From the NCBI GenBank assembly GCA_022605405.1, contig JABYQQ010000004.1, positions 2,046,001 through 2,110,000 of the forward strand: a stretch of 64,000 bases of DNA, read 5' to 3'. Each line of letters begins with the position of its first letter. Position 1 is the first letter of the stretch. This document shows positions 24,979 through 36,213 of the stretch, in pieces. A model generated the notes under the pieces. It was not told the origin of the DNA and searched no databases. It worked only from the letters and a program-made list of their open reading frames with translations. Position numbers and translations under genes: made by a program. The DNA comes from Earliella scabrosa. Lineage: Eukaryota; Basidiomycota; Agaricomycetes; Polyporales; Polyporaceae.

Positions 24979-24999
24979 TCCTGAGTCCTGAGTCCTGAG
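24979..24999. repeat. Heptamer tandem repeat TCCTGAG x3
   Basis: Three perfect copies, reading CTCAGGA on the minus strand. The highest copy number among the heptamer duplications noticed. Confidence 0.85.
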
Positions 25000-25488
25000 T
25001 TCCTCGACTCGTCGACGCGATGCACCGGCGAGTGACATGTTGCATGCACTGCTCTGAGATCTGAATAGTCTGTGTACGACCACCACGCGGCGCCTCGCGC
25101 GCGTGTGTGTGCCCGCAGCACAGCACGTACGAAGGTTCGAGCAGATAGATCCATGGGCTCCACACAGTACAGTACTAGTCCGGTGCTCAGGTCGGCCGTC
25201 CGCGTCGACCGTCGACATGCCGCCGGGAACCTTTGGCACCCATGGCCACACCACCGTGACCGGGGACAACGAGAACGAGAGAAGCTGGGGACGTCTCTCG
25301 CGATGTGCGATGTGGACGCCGCAGATATCGATAGTATCCCATCGACCGTCTCAGCGAGACTCTGAATTGGCAGGTGGCAGCAACAGTCGCTCGCTCGACC
25401 GACGCTCGCCGGCGGGTGTCCTGTACATGCATGACATTTGCTTCTGGATCTTCTGCGCCCTTGTCAGGATACGTATGTATACGTCGAG

Positions 25489-25507
25489 TCCAACGTTGAA
25501 CGTTGGA
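25489..25507. repeat. Perfect 9 bp inverted repeat with 1-nt centre
   Basis: TCCAACGTT, then G, then AACGTTGGA. It could form a protein-binding palindrome or a small hairpin; no neighbouring gene gives it a role. Confidence 0.8.
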
Positions 25508-26818
25508 CGTTCGGATTGGCACGTAATAATGGCACGAGCCCAGGGTCGGCCACGCGCGTCGCTCTGGGGGCAGCGGCAGCGCCCCGCCACGCCATGCTAT
25601 CTCAGTCCGACGTCGATTGCATTTGGCGACAGCACCCAGCCGCCGCGCGCGCGAAACCGTCCTTCGAAGGCCAGCTCGAGCGTGCGTGTGAGAGACTCTG
25701 AGAGGGAGAGCCCGAGGGTGAGGCCGAGCTAGGAACCAAGCCCACCTGGCAACGAACAGGCAGAGATGGCGAGATGGCCATGCCAGCTGCAGGCAAGGAA
25801 CTGGGCAAGAAGCAAGATGGGACCAGGGAAAACGCCCTGGTTGCGCGGATGATGTGCACACCGCAGATGCGAGCCTGTGAGCCATGATCATCCTCCGATT
25901 CCTGTAGGCTGTGGGTGTCTCGGGCGCGCGTCGGCTGGACGCCACACAGCTGGGCGATCCTTCCCTCGAGCTCTCCCTCAGCTCTCAGGAGCGGGATGCT
26001 GAGCGCATGAGACCGCGCCCAAGAACAAACGCGCCGCGTAACGGTTCAAGCGGCGCGCGACTAACCTCAAGAGTCAAGACTCTATAGGCTGGGAACCCAC
26101 ATGGCTGCAGGCTTGAGAACAACGTCGGCACTCGCAGCACGCCGCTTCGCCAAAATCACGGACAGCACATGGCACGCAGTGTGGAGGTGGTGGTGGTGGT
26201 GACAGAGGCGTTCAGGACGCGGTCTCCCCCGCGAGGGAAGGAGATTGCGCGTATCGTGTATAGGAGGGACTAAGGAGTTACAATGCCTCTCGCGGCACTA
26301 TGCTAACTAGATACACGGGGTGTCAATGGGGTACGGGACAGATATGCCTGCAACAGGCAGGGCGGATAACGTAGGGTACGACGGATGCGGACGAACTCGA
26401 GCCGACAATAGCACTATACGCACGTAATGTAACAAGATTATGCGGGTCTATGCCATAACGTACTCGGACATGCGGTGGGGAACACTTGCTGCGAAACGAC
26501 TGGGCTCGACCTCCACTCCTTCGGGAGGGCGCCCGCAAAATGAGGTGGCGAGGGAGAGGGAAGGGGGGCGCAGCGGACAGGAGGCAGGGAGGGAGCGGAA
26601 TTGAGCTGGAATGGAATGCGCCTGGGACAGTGCCGAAGAATGCAGATAATAAACATGTGCGGAGATGGGCAAGCGATGCGTTGGGAGGGGTATGTATGCG
26701 ATGAAGACGTCAGCGGAAATGCGATCGACAAGAGGGCGGTGGATGGGAAGGGCGAAGATGCGGGCACCATGCAGGGGCGTGAGAGACTGGCGTCGTGGAT
26801 GTGACGATGAGAGGAGAA

Positions 26819-26834
26819 GGTGGTGGTGGTGGTG
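26819..26834. repeat. GGT microsatellite
   Basis: Five uninterrupted GGT units just beyond the stop codon of the zinc-finger gene. A second GGT run lies at 26186-26200. Confidence 0.85.
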
Positions 26835-26869
26835 GGGGGTACGTCGGCTGGCTGGGAGGTGGGTCCGGG

Positions 26870-27716
26870 TTATGACGATTCGAACTCGTACTCGACTGCC
26901 TCTCGGCAGGCGTCGTTCGGACCCGACTCCTTTCCGTGTTGCCGGAGGCTCTGGAGCGTGTTGAAGCACGCGTCGCAGGCCGAGCACGAGTGCGCGCTGA
27001 GGCGGCGCGGCTGGAAGGGGAGCGTCCGCTCGTGGGGTGGAAGAGAGCGCGAACGCTTGGAGGACTGCGACGACTGCGGCGCGGAGGAGATGGGGAGATG
27101 AGCAAATGCGCGCAGTCTTGGCGAGTGGTGGGGAGCTACTCACAGTGTCATCGTCGGAGCTGAGGTCCGCGTCGTCGTCCGCTTTTCGTTTGAGGGAGGG
27201 CGCGGGGGAGGATGATACAGGGGATGATGGTGGCGCTGGACAATCACGGATGAGGGTCGGGCTCGGCACGCCACTGGGAACGCGAGACGAACCTGGGAGC
27301 ATATCCACATCGACGTCGACCGCCTGCGCCTTTGCAAAGCCCTCTCTCCATGCGAGGACGCGGTTGAGACGCGTCTTGTAGGTGTCGTCATAGGACGGCG
27401 CCTGTCCGACATCGGAGTCCTCCTCGGAAGAGCAGTACGAGGAGCAGACGGAGTCGTCTTCCTCGGAGTCGTCGTCGCTGGACTCGCAGGAGGAGGAGGC
27501 GAAGGAGCTAGAGGCGAGGGTGGAGGTGTAGGGATGGGAGCGCGGGGGCGGCGGGGGGACCTCGATGAGCTGGATGACCTCGACGGTGCGCTGCTGGTGG
27601 AGGTAGAGGTGGCTCGGCTGGGGGTCCTTGTCGAGGCAGACGGGGGCGGGGGCGGGGAAGGCGAGCCGTGGCTGGGGGGCGAGCATGGCGGCGAGCGGGG
27701 CGCAGTGGGTGTGCAT
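26870..27716 (-). CDS. Acidic serine-rich protein with a single C2H2-type zinc finger
   Basis: Two exons (27144-27716 and 26870-27073) separated by a 70 bp intron give 258 residues. The C-terminus carries one compact finger: HSCSACDACFNTLQSLRQHG, then a Cys nine residues later in ESGPNDAC. The spacing is C-x2-C-x3-F-x5-L-x2-H-x-C, so the last ligand is Cys rather than His. Before it is a basic stretch, SSKRSRSLPPHERTLPF. The middle of the protein is disordered and strongly acidic (SSDDDSEEDDS, DADLSSDDD) with a putative nuclear signal in SLKRKADDD. Such basidiomycete proteins are usually annotated as C2H2 transcription factors, but DNA binding by one finger is unproven. The start chosen is the ATG at 27714-27716; an upstream in-frame ATG at 27881 would add 55 residues. 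Confidence 0.7.
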
Positions 27717-28381
27717 CGGGCGGAGGAGGGGGCGGTGGGCAAGCGGCGGAGAGAGGAGGAGGCATTTTATGAGAGTGGCCGAGAGGGAAACTCTCAGGAC
27801 GGTCGCAGGCTCTGGCTGAGCTCGTCCGGGTGGCAGTCGCTCGACGGCCCTTCTCGAAGCGGCAGCTGCCCAGATCCGCACCGGCCAATCAAGATATTAT
27901 CCGATCTCGATCCCACATTTACTTTTCGCCAGAGACGCCCGCCCCCTCCGCATCCGGATTCGGACGCCCGAAGCTCGCATCCTTCTCATCGGCGTTTTGG
28001 CGGGAGAGCCTTGGCCATTCTCCTCCCGTTCCCACCCCCGACGCCATCTTTCCCTCGTCCCTCCCATCTCCGACCCCAAACCGGCCTTCGCACACTCCCC
28101 ACCGCACGCCATCACATGATTCGTCCCTCCAAAGCTCACAGCACCAGTGACTTGCCAGTGACCGACAACACGCCCGAGTGACCATATGTGCACGCTACCA
28201 GCTCGAGTGACATCCCCCCGCCGCCCTCCACACGCCCGACTCTCCACCGTCTTCCATGCCCGCCACGCCGCACAGTTCCCCACCGTCCCATCCCTGCGCA
28301 CACCCGCCGCCTTCCTCCCTACCGCTCGCACGCCAATTGCCAATATAGTCATCTTGGGCATCCCCCCCAGCTCGTGGGAGC
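27717..28381. other. Region between the zinc-finger gene and the MKT1 3' end
   Basis: 665 bp holding the zinc-finger gene promoter (minus strand) and the MKT1 3' untranslated region. The short frames present are Pro- and Ser-rich and not convincing. Confidence 0.4.
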
Positions 28382-31300
28382 TCATGGCCTCATTGGCGCC
28401 AGCCATGCCTCGGCCGCTTCAAATTGGTCGATCAGCTCACGCAGGACAGCGCCCTCAGAGTGCAGCTGCCTCATGGCCGTCAGCGTCTGGCGTTTGCGCA
28501 CACCCGTCGCCGCAAATTTTCGGACGCGCAGGCGCGGACGCGCGAGACGCGAGAAGCGCGGAACGAGGGAACACAGACAAATTTGTGGTCAGCCCTCTGT
28601 GCGACTGTCGCAACGAGAGAGGGAGAGAGAGCGCTCACCACGTCCCAGAACCGGAACCCGCGCTCGACCTCCGCCTTGGGGTACTTCACGCCTTGGAACG
28701 TCTCCTCGCAGATGTCCAGCGCGACCTGCTTCGCCTCCTTCACGCCCTCCGCGTTCGCGTCCCGCACCCGCTGCCGACCGTTCAGGTGCGTGAGCGCGTC
28801 CAGGTAGACCTTGGCGAGCACCCCGAAGCCCGTGTTCACCTCCTGCTGGAACGGCAGCGACAGGTTGATGTCGAGCAGGTCGTCCCGAGCGCGCCGAGCA
28901 TCATGACGCAGAAGCATGTTCAGTGAGGTCACCTCCAGGAGCGTCCTCAGTGCCCGTGTGAGCGAACGGACGAAAGAGTTGAACACGAGCAGCTCCCGTG
29001 ACAGAGGCGCGGACCATGGTTGCGACTTATCGACCGCAAGTTTGATCGGATGCGAGCGATCAGCCGCCACGGGATCAGCCACGAGCGCAGCGGAAGCAAA
29101 CGAGCGAGGCAGCGCGATTAGCAAGCCGTGTGCGACGCGCGTGATATTATGCGGGAGAGACTATGCCTACCTGGCAGTTGAGCGGGAGGATGCTCAGCAC
29201 GCGCATCACCAGCAACATGCACGATTTCTCGTCATCTGCCACACGCAAGAACAAGAACCATCAGCTGTGCCCGTTCTGCGATGGTCGCCATGATCCGTGG
29301 GAAGAAGTTGCCGTACGCACCGGTACCGAAACTGGGTCCTCCACTGAACGCACGGCCCGACCACAGATGGCCATGAACCACGCCAGCTCGGACAAGCTCC
29401 AGGAACAAGTACAACGCGTCTTGGAATTTGTCGTTCACACGCGCGGGGCGGAGTGCTGTGTACATAGCCCGCGCCAAGGGCGAGTGTGTGTGGGTGTTCA
29501 GGAGGAACCTATCAAACGTGATCGCGACGTTAGTTTGGGGTTGACGTCCTGTGCCTGTGTGGCAGACAATCCGTGCCGAATGAACTCGACCTACCCCCGC
29601 AGTTCCAGGAATCGCCAGATGACGTTTGCGACAATCTCGTCCTTCTTCTCCAGACCCCCATTCTGCGTCGTCTTGATCTTGGTCCGCGCAGCGAGCTTCT
29701 CCGACGCAGTAGCCCCTAGACAGAGGGAAAAGTCGATGGTGGACGACTGCGCACATACAGCGACGCCGCAGGGCCCGAGCCGTCAGCGTCAGCTCGGAGC
29801 CGCAATCTCGCCGGAACTGGCACGAGAACGACAAAGCCGCACTCACGTTCTGCCTCCTCAGCTCCTCCTCGACGATGGCATACGGCACGTTCCAGCCGGC
29901 GACGCGCTCAGCGAGCTGGGTCGTCTGCTGCGAGTTGTGGGAAATGTGCTTCTGCGGCGTGGGCTGCTCGAACCAGAAGTGGCCCGTGACCTTCTTCGTC
30001 TGCCAAAACGGATGCATTACGCTCGAGATGAGCGCGAGCGCGGTCGCTCGGGGCCCAGTCTGGCCGTCCGTGATAACCTCCTTGACGAACCGCCTGTATT
30101 CCGTCGTCTCACCATTATCGAGCGGCGGGTTCTCGATAATCTGACCTGTGGTGAGCCAGACCAGGGCTTGCGGACCGAGAAGGCCTCGCGAGAGGTAGAA
30201 GTAGACCTCGTCTGGGAGGCGGTGGGTGAAGATTTCATGAAGGTCGGAGGGAATGTCTGCTGCAGTGGGATGATGGGTGTGGTGGTTCGGATGCCCGTGT
30301 GGGGGCGGGGTCGTGATTGCAAGAGGTAGGGGAGTGACCGAGCCTTCGGAGGAGAGGATGAGCGAGTACTTGATCATGGAGCGCGTGCGCGCGTAGTGTT
30401 CCGGATATTGCATTGATTTCACATTGGGCTGGTCCGCGAGAGCAGACACGGCGGCGTAACCAGACTTGTAGTACTTGACCATATCTACGGTCGCCTTCAA
30501 CGCCTGTTCATGCACGGTAGGTGGGAAGGGGGGCGACTGCTCAAACCCTAGCAAGATTCCAATGTCCAAGAACTGGTCTTCTGATACACCCAAGTCATTC
30601 GTGATTGAACGCTTCGTGACGAAGGAGAACGTAGGGTTGGGGGATACCAGGTCAACCGAGGTAATGACCTTCTCAACGCCAGGGTAGAGGAGAGTGTCCG
30701 AAGGTCCGTATATGGCATGAATGTACGACTTCGGATGGCGCTGGAGGTAAATCAACTGGAGTCACGTCCAGGGGGTTAGTAGCGCGTTGGGACGCGTCGT
30801 ACCAGACGCTGGACACGTGGACTCACTTGTGCCCATGCAACATACGGCGCAACGACGAACTCGACATTCCGATGCTTGAAGATCCTCAGCACGATCTTCC
30901 ACAGGTCCCACTGGTGGAGATTGCTCCTGCCCTCGAACAGCTTCGTCGCGGCGTCCTCCTGTCCGGACTCGTACTTGGCCCAAGCCTCGCGCCTGTCCCG
31001 GCAGGCCTCGTTCTGTTCTTGTTGCTGCTGTTGCTGCTGCTTCGGACGGCGGCTCGAAAGGAGACCAGGGAACACGAATACAGGTTTGATGTGAAGTTTT
31101 TCGAGCGCTCGCAAGTCGGACTCGATACGGGTGGTGAGCGCGAGTGGGAGACCGCCAGTCGCGGCGAGCAGGGGCTCTCGGGAGGGCGGCTTGTCCGTCA
31201 GAGAGGAGAGGTAGTAGGATGCATCGATGCCCAGACGCGAGTCGGAGAGAACGGACAAGGGATGGGTTTGGAGATGCTTCCGCTCGACCAGATAGTCTAT

Positions 31301-31403
31301 GGAGACGAAGACGGCGTGAGATGTGCTGCTTGCGCTGTCTGTGCCAGCTCGCAGAGGAGAGAGGGAGGAGAGGCGGCTTACTGTCTATGTGGTTGATGGG
31401 CAT
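28382..31403 (-). CDS. MKT1: Mkt1-type XPG-domain protein, post-transcriptional regulator
   Basis: A cytoplasmic protein with an XPG/FEN1-like nuclease fold. In budding yeast it binds the ataxin-2 homologue Pbp1, affects translation of HO and mitochondrial-protein mRNAs, and maintains the K2 (M2) satellite dsRNA. The start ATG is at 31401-31403 in an eight-codon first exon. An 85 bp intron leads to YLVERKHLQTHPLSVLSDSR and LGIDASYYLSSL, the N-terminal XPG signature. ALEKLHIKPVFVFPGL and a seven-Gln tract follow, then the XPG-I part VEFVVAPYVAWAQLIYLQRH. The large middle exon ends at EEELRRQN near 29850. The C-terminal Mkt1 domain includes WSAPLSRELLVFNSFVRSL, INLSLPFQQEVNTGFGVL and EETFQGVKYPKAEVERGFRF. 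The last exon encodes LRELIDQFEAAEAWLAPMRP, with the stop at 28382-28384. Start, domains and stop all fit the family. Confidence 0.92.
31019..31039 (-). repeat. CAG/CAA repeat encoding seven Gln in Mkt1
   Basis: Seven consecutive Gln codons (mixed CAG and CAA), followed by Glu-Gln, in the loop between the XPG-N and XPG-I parts. Mixed codons make it less prone to slippage than a pure CAG run. Confidence 0.85.
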
Positions 31404-32957
31404 CGCGGGCGACGAGGGGAGATGGCTTTTGGACTGTCCTAGGGTTGCTGAAGGCGGGCCAGCGTCGAACTCAACGACGAGAAGCAGCGACGGCGGGCTT
31501 ACGTAAGCTGCTATCCATCCACATTCAGATGAGCGCCCTTGGGCCTCCCCGCCATCCTCACCGAACACGTTTGACGACGCCTTGCTCGATGGACTGCACG
31601 GAACGTCCGGCGGGCTGTCCTCCCTGTGACGCCTTCGCTGTTTCGCCGACGAATCAAGCGACCGGTGTCCGTCATGCACGCACCAACGCAGCTGTTCCTG
31701 TTCGACCGATGCTCCGAGACAGTTTGACGGAGACACGACCACGGATTTACCGCATTCGCGCGCGATGGGTCCCAGACCTGTCTGCTGGCCACTCGTTCGA
31801 TCCGCAATGCGCACCTTGACGACCTTGCGCATGCTAAACTTGTGTGCTCGTGGGAGCCCTCTGCACGCGAAAATACAACTCTCCCTCTCGTTCTCACCGT
31901 CTGCCACGCATCGCTGCGTCTGATCACGTTCCCCGCCAGCACAGGACGGCTCGAAGCCTGCGCTCGCGAGTAACGGGGTGATACAGCTCCACCGACGTAT
32001 GCCTTGCATGCTCGCATGCGTCCCACCGGTCTCATTTGCCATCGGAGCTGAGATGTTACGCAGGCTCGTCTTCGCTACCACTCGGCTCACTCCGTCCCAA
32101 ATCTTCCATCCAGGAGGCACATCTGTCCGAGGCACGAGGGTGGGAGCTATCTTTGATGGCACACTGCATTCTCAAGGTGGCCCATGGTGCGTACATCACC
32201 TCCTCCTTTCGCCAGTCGGGGCGCTGACCTCCGAGATGACTTCCACAAGGGTATCCGACACCCCTTCCGTACGGCCGTGAGATCAATGCTGTTGCAGGCA
32301 TGGGCTTGTCCGTCCATATCGTGAGGATACACCTGATGAACCACTCGGTTGCGAAGCGGGATTCTCATACCAAGCAATCACAAGTCAGGCATTCCGACTC
32401 CAGATAACTAATTCCGTGTGTCCTCACGAGCCCGGGGAAGCGATACCAGCAATGCGACGAGTTCGATCATCGCGAGAATGTCGCTCACTGCGGCCTGTCG
32501 AAGTCTTGAACTTTGGGCAGGTTGGGAAAGCGAAGGCGTTCTCACTGCTCGTTTCCATCCAACGTCGATGTCAGTGGGTGAAACAATCAACTTGGTGAAT
32601 CATCACCAGCTCCAACCTTGAACGAATACAAGTAGAAGGTTCGTCGTGTCCTACGCTCCCATGCCACGTCTCGGACTGCACTGGTCTGGTCCGCCGGTAG
32701 CGTTTCCCAGCGGTGCGCTACCTTCAAACCTGTGCGTGTACAATTTTGGGAAGATGCAACTCTATCCGCAGGCTCGTCTTTCAGCGCTCTCACAGTAAGG
32801 CCTTATACACATGGCGTTCCCACGACGAGAACACTGAGATGATGATCCTTTGTAGCAAGTGCTCCCAGAAAATCGTCTTGGCCCTCGCTGCCCCACAACC
32901 CCCGCATCCTCGCCTTCCACCGAGAAATCTACGACATTTTCAGGCGAGTTCTCCCGC
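31404..32957. other. 1.55 kb upstream of MKT1 without a supportable gene
   Basis: The minus strand stays open over much of 31410-32160 in the frame that runs into the MKT1 start. The encoded sequence shows no domain and may be 5' leader. Plus-strand frames are short. Confidence 0.4.
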
Positions 32958-33781
32958 ATGCTCACGCTTGCTCCTTTCGTCCTTCTGCTGGGTTGCGCGC
33001 TTGCCACGGGCGACCAACGGTATCGCATGGTCGCTGTGCAGATGGACAGGCAGTGAGCGTGAGTATGACATCTGTGCTCTCCAGCCGCGGGGGTGCCTGT
33101 CTTGGTCGTCAGCGATCACGAGCCTTCTTTTCTTTGTTCGTTCGATGGCTGCAAACGGCACGAACGGGGCACGTTGGGTTCACCAACCACCACGGGGCGC
33201 TGAACTCAATCTATATGAAGACCATCACCTCTCCCTGGTCGGTCTGCACTCGGGATGGAGCTCCCAGAGACGATCAGTTTCTCGCACCGTCTTCCACAAC
33301 AGGCAACATCGATGTCAGTGCAAAAGATTGCTATCAGCACAACCGTCTCCTTCCCATGTGCAACTGCCTGCGTGCGTCTCCGGAGACGGATCCGACCTCC
33401 TTGCATCCACACCCAAACGCTAACTCATTGCACCGGGTTTCCCCTCAGGTCCTCACTCACGCGTGTGGTCCTACCAACCCGGTGCGATGTGCGCGGCACG
33501 CAGTGCTGGACAGCCGGTGCTGCCGGACGCACGACGTCTGCTACCGCACGGATGCATTCACGCAGGTCCAGCGCACTCACACGGACAAGCGCACGATCCC
33601 TGCGTACGCGCTGCCCCTACCGAATGTCGGCCAGCCGAGGTTTGTTCCAAGCGCCACCAGCCCTTCCCTGGCCCTTCCCATGCAGCGACGCACCGCGAGA
33701 ACGTCCTGCACTCCCGCTGTGCAGGTCCTCGGTGCGGGAGAAGTGCTGCACGAGAAGTCATGCGCGAGCCGCCAAGATTGA
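32958..33781 (+). CDS. Speculative secreted protein with a phospholipase-A2-like motif
   Basis: The ATG at 32958 opens with a textbook secretion signal, MLTLAPFVLLLGCALA. About 45 bp later the frame reaches a GTGAGC donor. Splicing to a nearby acceptor (tctccag, about 40 bp on) would enter a second frame that is open to the stop at 33779-33781. That frame contains LDSRCCRTHDVCYRTDAF at about 33506-33559, a match to the C-C-x-x-H-D-x-C-Y active-site signature of secreted phospholipases A2. A CG pair lies 16 residues before the motif. No second catalytic Asp helix was found, the rest of the frame is not recognisable, and overlapping frames are open too. The link between signal peptide and motif is my inference, and chance cannot be excluded. 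Confidence 0.22.
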
Positions 33782-35892
33782 GCCTGACGTTGCTTTTGTC
33801 GTCTTGGGTGGGGCCGTGGGCCAGCGTCCGGACACCGTGCGTGCGCGACACGCTGCACATGAGCGTCGTGCAGAACCCAAACCGCGGGCCCGGGAGGCGT
33901 CGCGGTGCGCATGCCATCCTGTCGGTGGCAGCCATGGAGTCTGAGAGGCTCCTCTCGCTGGCCTGATCGACAGCCAAGGAGGACGATGACGCGTGTCGGT
34001 CCGTAGTGTACTGCATGCGCACCGCGACCGAGGCACCGGGTGCGCCGAGCATCGTGCGTGCTTCTGGACGTTCTTCGGCGCGCTGGCGTGCCCGCCGAGC
34101 TCGGGCCCAGTTGCGACCCCCTGCGCGATGGGAGATTACGCCCCTTGTCCTTTTCGCAGCTGCTGTCTGATGGAGGCGCGTCATATGAGCACCTCCCTTG
34201 TGAACGCTGATGGGGTCCGAGAGCGGGACGTCGCGACGGCGTAACTCAGGCATAACGCTAGAGACGGACTGTTTCGGTGCGCGTGCTCAGTGCTGGCGGC
34301 GGCGAGAAGCACAATGCGGACGGTTTTTGTTGTTCTCTGTCCGCCATCTGTCCCGGTCCGTCGTGACCTCGGACGGATTTGTCGGATTTCTGTTCCGCAG
34401 CTGAGATGGCGATCGTCTCGAGATGGTGAAGAGGTCCCGAATTAGCGCGCCGGAAGCGAGGTTAAGTAATCCATCCTCGAGCCGGGCCGGACGCAAGCGG
34501 ACGACAGATTGTTGGCAGGGAAGGCAAGTCGTTCTTCCAGCAGCTGGGACCAGACTGCCCGACTTGCCCGACTTGCCCGGGGCCATCGTCCATGTACATC
34601 TAGTAATGCTGACCGCGGTGAGTGCTTGTTATCGGCCCATAACGTTGATCACAGTAAACGTCGTTAGCACCATTCACCATCGAAGTGCCTGCCTTCAAAT
34701 TGATTCCGTCTCCGTTAGCCCATATGTACTAGTCTGTCCGACTTCTTCGCACTAGTTAACTAACGAGCAATCAGGCCGGTTCGACTGGAAACAATGCCCA
34801 CCCTTTCCGTGCAGATCAAACAGGACTCCCAAGCGATCCCTGCAAGCCTGGGAAAGCATGTGCTTACAGCCCCTTAGCGGTCGCCCAACATCTATCTAGC
34901 TCCAAAGGCTGCAACATCGGAACTCCCACTGGAAGCCCGCTTCATACTCAACGCCCTGGCCGGGATGGGAATTTGGCCCCCCCAGGACCCAGTCACAGGG
35001 CATCACCCGATATGTGCATGAGTTTCAACTCCTACCACCGCATCCCACGGCCGTATGAGGCCCGAAATGCTACTCCTCGGACGATAGACACTACCGTGGA
35101 TGCCAGACGGCGACCTTGTGAGCCCGCGATGCCCATTCTCCACACCATCATTCGTTTCACCAAATGGACGCACAAGCAGGCTTTGGGCGGTGTCATGGCT
35201 AGCGGCGCCGGCAGGTACGGTCCCTGCAATAGTCGCCAACGCTCCAAGCTTAATATTACTTAGATGTCATCTAGTGCGCCTTGCCGTGCTAGTGGCACTG
35301 GTGGGCGTTCCGGGGAGCGGAATACATGTACGGGCGCGGCCCCGGGGACGTCCTCTCCCGTGAATGCCGAGAGACCTAGGCCTGTCCGTCCTCGTTACGA
35401 TTATGCGAGTATGTATGTGCGCCTTTATGCTACTTTACTCGCCTACTACGCGTTTCACCATTACCGCTTCACTCACTTCATTGACAGAACACATAATACC
35501 CTTGATGACGAGCCTTTTATGACATGTGGCTATATCCTTGCACGTTCATAGAGACAAAGTCTGGCGTCGACAACGGTGTCATTGCGCTCAGACTCACTGG
35601 GCAAGCCTGCATACGAGTCCGCCTCCAACTGTTGGGAGTGTTCAACTTGAAACGTTCAAGTGTTGTTGTTCATGCGGGGAAGTTGAAGCATTGACAGGAC
35701 CAGGACGCACCAGATCTTTCCACCTCCGCAACTCGTGGCATGGATTCCTGCAACCCGAGATATTACAGCTCTCATGCGCTGTCGGGTATGAGGGTTGCTC
35801 CGAATTGTGACAAAGTGAAGCTACCAGACTGCAACTCGCAGTGGAGTTGCATGGAGCGCGTTGATGGAGCCGTCATTTGCAATCATAGTATT
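33782..35892. other. 2.1 kb gene-poor region upstream of the tRNA
   Basis: Several frames of 80-230 codons on the minus strand and 70-110 on the plus strand overlap each other and show no domain. Composition becomes more AT-rich from about 34600, typical of intergenic DNA. Confidence 0.4.
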
Positions 35893-35982
35893 GCCCGCCT
35901 AGCTCAATCGGATAGAGCGTCAGACTCTTACCGTCTAAGCGGGTTAATCTGAAGGCTGCGAGTTCGACCCTCGCGGTGGGCT
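35893..35982 (+). tRNA. tRNA-Lys (anticodon CUU) with a 16-nt intron
   Basis: The acceptor arms GCCCGCC (35893-35899) and GGTGGGC (35975-35981) pair with one G-U. The D arm reads TAGCTCAATCGG (A box). The anticodon stem TCAGA/TCTGA encloses the loop C-U-CUU-A-A, interrupted after the purine 3' of the anticodon by a 16-nt intron, ccgtctaagcgggtta, the canonical eukaryotic position. The T arm GAGTTCGACCC is a good B box. A TTTT run at 35987-35990 fits a Pol III terminator. ADE1 starts 231 bp downstream. Confidence 0.95.
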
Positions 35983-36162
35983 AGTGTTTTGCTTGCCCCA
36001 CACACGACAAAATATCGCATGCAAGTAGGAGGAGGCAGAACTTCCGAGGTTTGTTTTGTAAGGTTGGCACATGGGCTTAATGGTAGATTCTCCCAACTCT
36101 CCACCATACTTCGAGACCTGCCTATTCTGGACGTGCACAACAAATTTTCCTAGGTCCGAACG

Positions 36163-36182
36163 TATAAAGACAACTTGACTCA
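36163..36182 (+). promoter_or_regulatory. TATA-like element and TGACTCA site before ADE1
   Basis: TATAAA at 36163-36168 and TGACTCA at 36176-36182 lie 46 and 32 bp before the ADE1 start codon. TGACTC is the core recognised by Gcn4 and Bas1, which control purine genes in budding yeast. A basidiomycete equivalent is an inference, and the site may fall within the 5' leader. Confidence 0.35.
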
Positions 36183-36213
36183 GACCACGAACTTGCAGTC
36201 GCACAGTGCCAGA

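Larger units (their letters stand above)
16163..26869. other. 10.7 kb GC- and CpG-rich gene desert
   Basis: No protein family, tRNA, rRNA or transposon domain could be recognised on either strand. Long open frames exist, for example plus 17652-18668 (338 codons) and minus 20297-21439 (380 codons). They overlap other open frames and have an Arg/Ser/Pro/Ala/Cys-heavy composition without hydrophobic periodicity, as expected when stop codons are rare at high GC. CpG dinucleotides are abundant throughout, so the region does not look like a methylated, C-to-T decayed transposon. Tandem duplications of 7-8 bp are scattered over it and are listed separately. Possible contents are long non-coding transcripts, regulatory DNA, or genes without known homologues. 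Confidence 0.5.

Noticed and set aside
25489..25507. Perfect palindrome considered as an operator or transposon end
   Set aside because: No partner inverted repeat, target-site duplication or neighbouring gene supports either role; kept only as a repeat.
30762..32162. 466-codon minus-strand ORF covering the MKT1 start
   Set aside because: Runs through an MKT1 exon and intron in the wrong frame; the MKT1 exon structure explains the coding signal from 31403 downward.
33558..34253. 231-codon minus-strand ORF
   Set aside because: No domain and overlapped by three plus-strand frames; composition is that of GC-rich shadow frames.
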